NCBI GenBank assembly: GCA_964019155.1
Contig: OZ025243.1
Span: 89,011,579-89,075,578, forward strand
Length of the DNA: 64,000 nt
Source: Osedax fenrisi
Lineage: Eukaryota; Annelida; Polychaeta; Sabellida; Siboglinidae
Reading direction: 5' to 3'
The number at the start of each line of letters is the position of its first letter. Within the stretch, counting starts at the first letter, position 1. Shown in pieces: positions 25,396 to 37,057 of the stretch. The notes beneath the pieces are model-generated. The model ran no database searches. It was not told where the DNA came from and saw only the letters and a program-made list of their open reading frames with translations. A program made the translations under genes and the position numbers.

Positions 25396-27602
25396 CAACA
25401 CACAATACAGAACAAACAAATAATAATGTAATACTTTTCACTTTAAAATATTTAATAATTATGAATTGGTAATTTTATATCATAGTAGATTTAAAATATA
25501 TATATATAAAATCCCAAATATTTTACAATAATAAAGATACAAAATGAAGCACAAATAAATATCAAATTATAAATTTATGTTACAACAAATTGTCAAAACA
25601 AATTTTAATTATTTTATTTTTAAAAGTTAAAACAGATACTGATTGTATTATATTATTAACTAATATATTTCATATATTAACTGATCTATTAATTATATTT
25701 ATAATTGTATTATAATAATTTTGTATTACATTTATTTTTTTACAATTAACTCTAGTTCTACAATTATTCGAAATGTTAAGGATATCAGATATAATTATAT
25801 TTTTATAATTATTTAAAAAAATTTAAATGATAATTATATATATTTTATATCTTATAAGTTCACGTGATTTTAGTTTAATAAGTGATTTTAATTTAAAATA
25901 TACCAATATCTTTTTATATGATTTATAATCAATATTTTATGAATGTGTATATCCTATATTTTATTTATATATGTTATATAATTATATGGTATTTTTTTCA
26001 ATTTGCGTATATAACCAGTAATTCAATAAACTTTGGATCTATATATCTATCTATCTATCAAAATATCCTACACATCATGTGATTAACCTTATAATAAATA
26101 GTCTCTGTACTCTTTCAATGTGGTCTCTGAGACTACTAAATTACTAACTTTGAAAAATGTGACCAAATTATGGATGCATATTCTAAAATTGGCCTGCAAT
26201 AAATGTTATATGCATTTAATAATGCTCTAGGGGATTTTATAGTAATGCATCCATAGATTGAATTCATAGAAACATATGCTCTTTTACAAATATAATCATT
26301 AGTGTTATTATAAAAGTTTTATTTCAAATATTATTCATTAATCTATTTTATAAAACAGAATAGTGGTCACTTAAATGTTTATATAATCCGAAATAGTCTC
26401 CAATATTGATATTATATAGTAATTGTTTTACATCAGTAAAAAGTAAATCAATTATATTATTATTACGAGTTGGCTTATTTATTAATTGTGAAAATGAATT
26501 TATAATAGGGGAAAGTAACCTAATATGGACACTTTAACAATAACTGGTCTTAACTTTTTATGACTCATTATTTGTATTCAATAATTACAATATATTTATA
26601 TTATATGTATTAGATATTATTGTAATTTTAAAATTTTATTTAATCTTTTAATTCCATAGATAATGGTGGTGTCCGTATTCGGTACCCATGTCCGAATAAG
26701 GACACCCTGTGTTATAATACGGACACCCTATATACCACTAGATAAACTATATATTATTGATGAATCAATCAGAAAAATTACAATTACGTTATTTATAATT
26801 AATTTTATTAAAATATATTATAATTTAATTAGTTAATAATTTATTTATTTTTATTATTTTTTAATTAATAATACAATTTAAGTATCTAAATAATAATTTT
26901 TTTATAATTAGCTTTATTGGTGGTATTAATATTATAATGCACGCGATTTTCATGAAAATCAGAATTGTTCTTACGCTGCGCGCTGATTGGTTATAGTTAT
27001 AATTTATAATTAACATAATAAATGAGCGATTTCTTACTAAAACAGTGTATTTACACTTTACACTATATATATGTATATATACGTATATATATATATATAT
27101 ATATATATACTGTTATATTATTGTGAATTGTAAGTAACAATAAATATACAGGTTACATCCATGATGAAAGATATCAAAGCTAACTTAAAACAAAGGTTCC
27201 TTATTTCAAAGTGGATGCAACTGAAAACTATCATGTATGCAAGAGAAAAAGTTAATATTAATATATATATATATCTTTATATATAGGCACGTTTTACTTC
27301 AATGATCCCCACATCATTAATATTGTTAATTTTTTAATTTAAAATATTATAACGCTATATTTACCTACTTAGTTACTTAGTCCCGTGACGTAGACATTGT
27401 AAGGGAGATCATGACAACGTTTTTAATAACTTTTTCCATTTATAAGAAGTTGCTGAAGAAGGAGATTAGAGTATTCAAAAATATCACTTAACCAGTTTTT
27501 CTTTGGTCTTCCTCTTTTTCTATTACCTTCGAAATAGCCTTGAAGAATTGTTTTGGACATGAAATCGCTTCGAGTTATATGTCCGCTATATTTATCTATA
27601 CA

Positions 27603-27644
<42 letters not shown>

Positions 27645-29589
27645 ATTATTAGTTTTCATGTCCCCTAATTCAGTTATTCATTTAATCATTTCATTTCTAA
27701 ACTGCCAGGTACAGAAAATTCTCGCATCGCTTATTGTAATAAGAAACATCTATTTTTAATTAATATAATCAAATATATAACGTAATATTTATAATATAAA
27801 TTCTAATATATAAAATATTAATTTATATATTAATAACAAATTACATATAACATAAAAAATTAAAATACTTCAAAATTATCTAAACAAATAATTCGTATAA
27901 TACATATTTTTTCATATGATCCATATATATATATATATATATATATACGTACATCTAGAACTAATTGACTATATACTTTAGCACATAAAGTCGCTTGCAT
28001 ACCTGACATGTGTTTGCATAGTGTTCATGTAATACTTATATTATTAACGTATGTACGTATCTCATTGTAGTGTAGTTATTAATAACTAATATATGTTATA
28101 ATTATAGAGTTATAACGAATATATGTTATTGTATATAACTATTTTAATGTATAGTAATATATTCTTATTAAACGAGATATATGCATGTCAATAAATATAA
28201 TAATAGTATCTGGCCGAAAGTATAACAGTGATAATAACAATAGGCGATACTAATACTTACATATATATTATATAACAACAGTATTTATTTATCCTTCCAT
28301 ATATACATATGCAATTTATAATGTATTATAACAAACTACATTTATATTTCTTTAGTTAGATTCCACTAAAGATCAAATTGGATATCCAGACTATATTATG
28401 GATGATGCGAAATTGGATTCCCTTTACGTGCGGGTAATATTTAATATTTTTATAATCTAATATAGGCACTTTATTAAGATTATAGTTATAGTTATACTAT
28501 TATTATAGAATTGTTAGTGTTTATATTGATATTTATTTATAAACATTTACGATAAGCAATAGATAATATACTATAATGTATAAGGGAAAGTAACCTAATA
28601 CGGACACTTTAACAATAAATGATCATTAAAATTAACATTTTATGACTCAATATTTTTATTTAAAAATTACAATATATAAATATTATATGATTATAGATAT
28701 TATTGTGATTTTAAAATTGTATTTAATCTTTTAATTCCATAGATAAATGTGGTGTCTGTATACGGTATACCGAATAAGGCACCACCGTTATCTATGGAAT
28801 TAATCTAGGGTATACCCTGTGTTATAATACGGATACCCTATATACCACTAGATAAAGTATATATTATTTATGAATCAATCAGACAAATTATAATTACATT
28901 ATTTATAATACATTTTATGAATAATTTATTTATTTATTTAATTAATATTATAATTTAAGTATCTAAATAATAAACATTTTAGATTTAACTTTATTAGTGG
29001 TATTAATATTATTACGCAGGCGATTTTTTTGAAAATCAGAATAGTGCATATGCTGCGCGCTGATTGGTTATAGGGTGTCCGTATTAATACAGCTAGAGTG
29101 TCCGTATCAGGGACTTATATGATCTCTAGATATATGCTTATAACTTAATGAATATTTGATAACAAATATAGAAATTTGTATATAATGTTTAGAATTATTA
29201 ATTTTTAATAATATATTATTAAATTAATATATTATGTTTTATATCGATACAATTTTATATTCTCTTGGTTTTAAGTTGATTTCATAAATTTAAAAACATA
29301 TATCAGCAATATGTTAAATAATTAAAATATAAAAAACTTTTTTAGACTATTTATATAATTATGAATAATTTATTCATCACAATTTGTGGATTTATGATTT
29401 CTGAGATACTGAGAGTTTCCGTATTCGGCCACTGTCCGTATTAGATTACTTTCCCCTACTAGTAATGTAATACTATAATGTATACTATATATAGTTTTAT
29501 AATTACTATAGTAATATATATATATATATATATATATACATTACTTTAAGTTCTAATTAAATAAAATGTATTTAACAAATAATAATAAC

Positions 29590-29673
<84 letters not shown>

Positions 29674-31598
29674 ATATCATGTATTCAGGCGAATATAACT
29701 AAAGGAAGTTATATTGTAAATGTATTTGATTCCTGGAAAAATAAGTACTATATCAATTTCAAAAAGCTGAACACAGAACATAATGACGAACTGTTAATTA
29801 TATTATTTGTATTCACATAATAATTAATTATGAAATATATTATATATGTACTATAAATATATGTATATACACTCAATTAAACGTATTATTGTTTAAATTA
29901 ATTAAAAAAAGATTTACAATAATATAATTATAATTATTTATTTTAATAATAATTATATCTAATAATTTAATATTAAAAAAACTTATAAATTTTATAATAT
30001 ATATTATGTATAAATACTGAAATAATTACCTATATATTTTATATTAATTTGATGATTATCTCATTCATAGGTACATCTTACTAATTCAAAATAAATATTG
30101 ACATTATTTAAAAAAAAATACTATAACATGTATATAACATAATATATTTAGTTTAATTAATAAAAATGTACCGACATTGTTATTATTTAAAAATTAAAAT
30201 CATAATTAACATTACATAATGTAAGGAATTTGTTAGATGGGGTTCAGATGGAATACTTGGCGACGCAAAATTTATGGCGAAACAGAATACTGTAAGAGTT
30301 TCACCTAGCTGGTTTACAGATCCTTTATATCACAAAGATTATCCCAAGTCAGTTATATCGTAATTTAGTGAATATACTTTATTATTCTATATTCATTTAT
30401 AATATCACTTTATTATTTGTATATATATATATAATATAGGTTGGAGAAAATTTTGAAATAATTATGGCCGTCTGGATATGTCTCGCGATAGTGATTTAAC
30501 AATATATGTGAATTTATTGACATTTTTGAACTCCATATAAAACGTTAAATCACTATAGCGAGACATAACCAGACGGCCATAATTATTTCAAAATCCATTC
30601 TAACCTAATATAGGGGAGAGTACTCGAATACCGACACCCTAACAATAAATCACCATAACTTTATTAGTTCTCAATTAAATATTTCCAAATTTTATTTATA
30701 AGTAATAAGTAGGTATATAAATATAATAGCTATTTTAACATTTAATTTAGTTTGTTTAACTCTAAGATAGCAGGGGTGTCGATATTACAGGTACTGCCTC
30801 GAATACCGACACCTTGGTACATAATATCGACACCCTAAATATATTGATATTTAGATATACCATGTATTATTTAATATCCACTATCCAATCAGAATTAAAT
30901 GCGCGTTACTTTTAGTTAACACACCCAATGTATACGTTATTTTCCTATAATTAATTTTCCAAAATATTTAATATTTTATAATATATTATAAATATTAAAT
31001 TATATAAGTTAATATTAAGTTTTAAAATAGTTAATCATAATGCGAATATTGTACGTACATATAATTTCTGAAAGACTATTTAATTCTAAGTAGAATCAAT
31101 TCCAAGTATGTGTGTATATTATTAGGTATGTCTATTAATTTATGAATATTATCATAATGCACGCACATTATAAACAAATAACGCTGCTTGGTTAAAGGAT
31201 GTCGATATTACGTGCAATTAGGGTATGAAAATGTATGTTGCTTAGGTAAACATCAATAACTTTATAACAAATTATGAAAAATACAAAATCTTATCGGCAC
31301 ATTGTAAAATATAATTATATCTATACGATCTATTTAAATATTTAAAATATATAAATTTTCAAATGATTGAGAATCTATATTGTACTTCAAAATTTATATA
31401 AATTTAGAGTTGTAACGAAAAAATCAGTTTTTTGTTTATAATTAAAAAAATATAAATATTAAAAAAAAAATTATACGTATATGAATTAGAATTATATTGA
31501 TTAACATTTCATACATACATTATTTTTTGATTGGAATTATATTTTAAGAGATCTCTAGGGTGTCGATATTACGTGCATGTCGACATTAGAGCACTCTC

Positions 31599-31634
<36 letters not shown>

Positions 31635-34600
31635 TTGTATTTAATCATACTAAATTCATAATTATAATAATCAATGTAGAATAAATTATTAAATTATGTT
31701 TAATTCTAAATTTTTAAATACTTATGATATTATATATATATATATATTATTTTATTTATGTCCGTAATTATATCTATGTATTAATTTGTAATTATTATTA
31801 AAAAACGTATATCATATTTAGTAATCATATTTTATAGATACTTAAACTATGCTGGTATAGGTTTTATCTACGGCCATTTAATAACTCATGGATTCGATTA
31901 TACAGGTTAATATAATTATAACAATGAATTTAAAGACATACATATATAATACATATCTAATAAGTATATAGATAGGTGTAATATGATTAATAATTAAATA
32001 AATAATAAAATATCAATAATCAGTAAACAAAATTTCCATTTATAACGAATTAGACAATGATAACAATAATGAGAACATTAAACGAGAAATAATAATAATT
32101 TGGGAAGGAAGTATGAGAAGAAAATAAGTGAAATAAAGTAGTCTTAGATGCAATAATTAGAATTTTGTGGGGTGGAACCATATTATTGCATATTCGATTA
32201 ATTCATTGAGTTAATGATGGTATTATGATAATTTATGGGGAAAATGTAAACAGTGAATATCATCAGAAAATATATGGTAGTGTATATTTGGAAGTATTAA
32301 TTAGCTCTTTTATATTACGGATATATATATATATATATTGTTTGGATACAATTATTTCTAATATTTGACTTAAATAAGAGTATATGGAATGATCGGCCGA
32401 TAATTGCCAATGGAATTTGTTTAGAACTTTAGTTTTTTTTAATATGAGAGATTATGGAAGTTTATAGATAGGATAACATCTGACCAGAGTTATAACTATA
32501 GTTTAGTAAGTTTAGTGAGTTCGAAATAATATCCACAACAAATATGAGAAAATAATGGTGAAAGTGTGTTGTATAATGAGATAGGTAGGGAGTTATTGTG
32601 AGATTTCATGAGAAGATCATTTACTTCATATAGGGAAGGGATGACTATTCTTAATGAGTCAATATGATAGGTGATATAGAAGGTAGGATTGAGTATAATT
32701 TTTTTCTATCCATATATGGATATAATAGATAATATAAACTATTAAGTATTATTATCAACTATAAAGCCAACTATCGCAGATCTTTGTTATGATTTCTCAT
32801 AGTGAGATTAATATATGCATATCTTTCATAATCTATCGTCTATGAGTTATGAGTGATTATAATATAAATTCACCCGTCGTGTCGTAATCTTTTTAAGCTA
32901 TCGGTTTTATCTTAGTTTTTATTGAAGAATCGCCTTCTAGATATCGGTCATGTATTAATTTCCTTCTGATACTTCTTATCACATAGTCAGAGTATATTTG
33001 TATTCTTTTTTCCATCAGGTTATTGATCTTTTATTCTATTTTTCCTGCTACACAAATTAATATTCTTGACTAAAATAGATATAATATATAACAATATTTA
33101 TGAGTTCAATATTATATTCATTTGCCAGAATATAATTATACGTAGCAAACATTTAATTTGACTAATAACTCTTTAAAATATTTAAATTATATATATTGAG
33201 TTAATAGGTATTTGATATATATGAATATAATAATATGACATATGATAAGAAAAATCAGAAAAGGATTGAATAAATGTGGAGAATTGAATGTTATATAGAA
33301 TAAAATATAATGGACTAAACACAGCTCTCTGGTGAAGAGATAGGTATATGTGTAAAGGGTAATTAATGAATTACTGCAGAGGGCATTTCATGCACATCAA
33401 AGTAAAATAGAATCACAAACACCTAAAGAATATAACAATGCATAAATATTATGGATATACATATATGTATGTATTTAAATATAATAAAATATAATAAACT
33501 AATATAATTAATGCCCTATAGATTTTATACATTCACAATTACTATTGTTGACATTCTATTATATTTTAATCGTATCCAAATATACAATTCTATGTTTAAA
33601 CAAATTCATAAACCAATGTATAAAACTGTATATATATATATAAAAACCAATGCATTATTAGGTAGACAAATCGGACAAAATGGTAAAAGGAGAAATTGGT
33701 GGACACCATATACTTTAGACAACTTTAAACAAGTTTCTAAGTGTCATGTTGAACAATACAATAAATTATATATTCATGAAGTGTCTAAATATGTTAGTAC
33801 TCTCTTAAACAATTGACAAAATTCAATTTATAAATATATCTATTATATAATATTTAATATATTAATCTAAATAATGTTTTAATTCTAATTTTTTAATTTT
33901 TAATTTATTATAAATATTAAAATAAATTCAATTTATAAATATATCTACTATATAATATTTAATATATTAATTTAAATAATGTTTTAATTATATTATCTAA
34001 TTTTTAATTTATTATAAATATTAAAATAAAGTATTGTCATTATTGGTATATTATTTTAAGTTGAATAATACTTATCAATTATAAACTATATTATTAACAT
34101 TATATTTTATAAACTTTATGTAGGAAATATATAAATATAGTAAGTATAACAATATGATTAATGTATTAAATTAGGAATTCATCGAGGGATGTATACTTTA
34201 TTTATACCTATATTCTAATATTGGCGAATATATCAAATAAAATATTTCCTTAAAGTTAATATGTTTCAACTTCTAGATGGGGAAAATTTAATAAGAATTA
34301 TAGTTCCAAAAATATTTAATTTATGTTAACCCTTTGCGTCCGAGCTGTTGATTTATGTTGTGTTACAAAATGCCGAGCTGTTGATTTCTGCTAAGAAACT
34401 TTTATTGACTTTTAATTGACTCGAAATTAAGGAAAAATTATTATTTAGAATGATATAAAATTAGATAATCAAATTAATATCAACAAAATAATAATTTATT
34501 ATCTTTATAACAATATATTACTAGTATATTAATTAGGTGCGAAAATATAATGTTTACTCTACCATTATAGTACAAATGTATGGTAATCTCAGATATTTCA

Positions 34601-35681
34601 GATTAATAAAAATTAGTTGAATTTAGATGTCAAACAAATACCTAAGATATGTTAACACAATCTCTTACGAATATATATATATATATATGAGGTTAATATA
34701 TTAGATTAATAAATTAGTTTAAGTAGTTTCTTGAAGTTTGGAATTGATGGTATCATACGGAATGGTGTATGGAGAATGTGTCAGCCGTATGATACGAATA
34801 TTGCCTACGAGTATTAGTTGAATGTAAGTTATGGTTATGAGGAAGTTGAAGTATAAACGTATTGGTGGAGCTTGTAATTAAAGGTTGGGTAGGGATTCTA
34901 TAGTATCCCTACCCATACTATATATAGTATTACCGTTAAGTCAGTTACCTAAAGAATCGTGGTTATTTTCTTTATTTGCCAGTAGTATGGTTTTATAGAG
35001 GATTCTATAGCATATGCAACGGGGTAGCCAATATAGTTTAACCAGCAATATAGATGTATGTTGGTATGTTGAATAAGCAAATATAGGTGCTATCTATAGA
35101 TATATATATATATATATAGATATATAGAATTAGGAAAATATTAGTAATATTATAAATACATAGACATTATATCTATTTATATGAGATTATAATCTAAAAT
35201 TTAAAGTTTAATTTATTACGTTAGTGTATTCAAATGATATTTACTTTATCAATAGTTTAATTTTGATAATCATATTGTGTTAATTTTGAGTTTATTTTTG
35301 ACTTATTTTATCTTATATGATTACTAATATGTAAAACTCAACAACAACAAATATATATATATATATGTAGTATTGTCAAGAATTGGTTCGAACGAGTATA
35401 GATTCAATTGTTTTATTAATAACCATACATAAAAGACCTGTATAATTATTATAGTTGTTATCCAATTATACATATTAATCATTATAGTTACCTTAGCTAA
35501 ACTAGTGCAAGTGTCAATTATCAATCGTATATCGTATAAGTAGAAGTATACTTATGTGTATACACTGCTTAGCTGTCAACTTATTATCTAGCAGTGTATA
35601 TTGTAATTCGTTATATTTGCGCGTGTATAATTGCGTGTGTTGCGCGCGTTCTCTTAATTATCTAAATCATATGTTCACTCT

Positions 35682-35727
<46 letters not shown>

Positions 35728-35989
35728 GCTATATAATTATAATAACTTATGTGATAGAATACGAAATGAAATATATAAATCATATTTACAAAAATAGATT
35801 AATGGAAGAAAAACATTAATTGAAAACATAGCAGATAATGGAGGACTACAAATAAGTTTCAAGGTTAGTTAACATAAAACTCCCCATTTAAATATATTGT
35901 CTTTTTAAGGGGATGGGTTTTCCAGGGGAATGAGTAGAGTGAGATCTAGTGGTAGAGAGACAATGTTAGCAATGCAACACACATAAGGG

Positions 35990-36030
<41 letters not shown>

Positions 36031-36405
36031 TATAACTATACCGATATCGCAGGCTTATAGAGAATATGTGTCAACAACTCTGAAAGGTGTAGAAGAAAAG
36101 TTACTTCCGGATTTAAAAATGAGTGCTAACCAACTCTTCTTTTTACATAAGGCACAGGTTCGTATTATAAAATGTCCTCTTTTGTGAATCATAATTAAAT
36201 ATCATTTTTAATTTAATTATCGATGTAGCTAGTTTTGCACTAAAATCCATATCCGTTATTTCCGTAATATATACATTTTAATCTATAATAACAGACCATG
36301 TGTACTAAGATTTATGATAAAGAGGTTTGGAATGTATTGTTAAATTGGCAACGATGTCCTGATCGATATAGGTTTGTATTTGAATAATAGTTAAACAAAT
36401 TTAAA

Positions 36406-36438
<33 letters not shown>

Positions 36439-37012
36439 CGTTAAAATACTGGTTGTCTGTTAAATCATATTTTTCATGAAAATGTAGTGTTAATCTTTCA
36501 TAATGTTACTGTCGTAGTATAGGAGTACATTTTGTATAATATATAAATCAATGAAAAACTTGTTTTTAAATTAATTATTTAAATAATATTATGTTAAAAT
36601 TATAATATACATTATATTACATTAAATTACATATTGAGTTAAATAATATACGAAAAGTATATCATTTTATACCGATTTTATAAATAAATAAATTTTTAAT
36701 AACATATTTATAAAGAAATAAAAATTATAGTACAACTATATAAAGAATATTATAAATAGGTATATTATTGAAAAGTATATATTTCAGATTATATAATTAC
36801 CTTTATTACTATACTAAATATATCTGATTAATATAACTTACCCAGTAAACGGTTGTAAAAAAAGACGTATCTCTTTTTCGTGTATTTTTTCACATGTAAT
36901 TTTATAGACACGTTAATGCGTCTATCATGGCTATGTAAATAACACGCATTAATGCGTCTATTTTGTTTACAACGTTGTAATTTTATAGTCGCATTCATTT
37001 TTAATGTTATTG

Positions 37013-37057
<45 letters not shown>

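Noticed and set aside
27296..27325. An extra M13 exon after TATATAG (GCACGTTTTACTTC)
   Set aside because: Exon 9 to exon 10 joins in phase and matches the family without a gap; an insert here would break the alignment.
29566..29820. Poly-asparagine protein
   Set aside because: The Asn run is an intronic (AAT)n. Only the part from 29689 to 29792 is coding, as M13 exon 11.
30226..30236. M13 exon 12 starting at GAATTTGTTAG
   Set aside because: Phase would not fit exon 11 (two bases carried over). Starting after GTTAG fits both phase and the family's spacing to Trp.
32090..32720. Decayed gag- or pol-like coding in M13 intron 13
   Set aside because: Purine-rich and vaguely coding in feel, but no motif could be identified in any frame.
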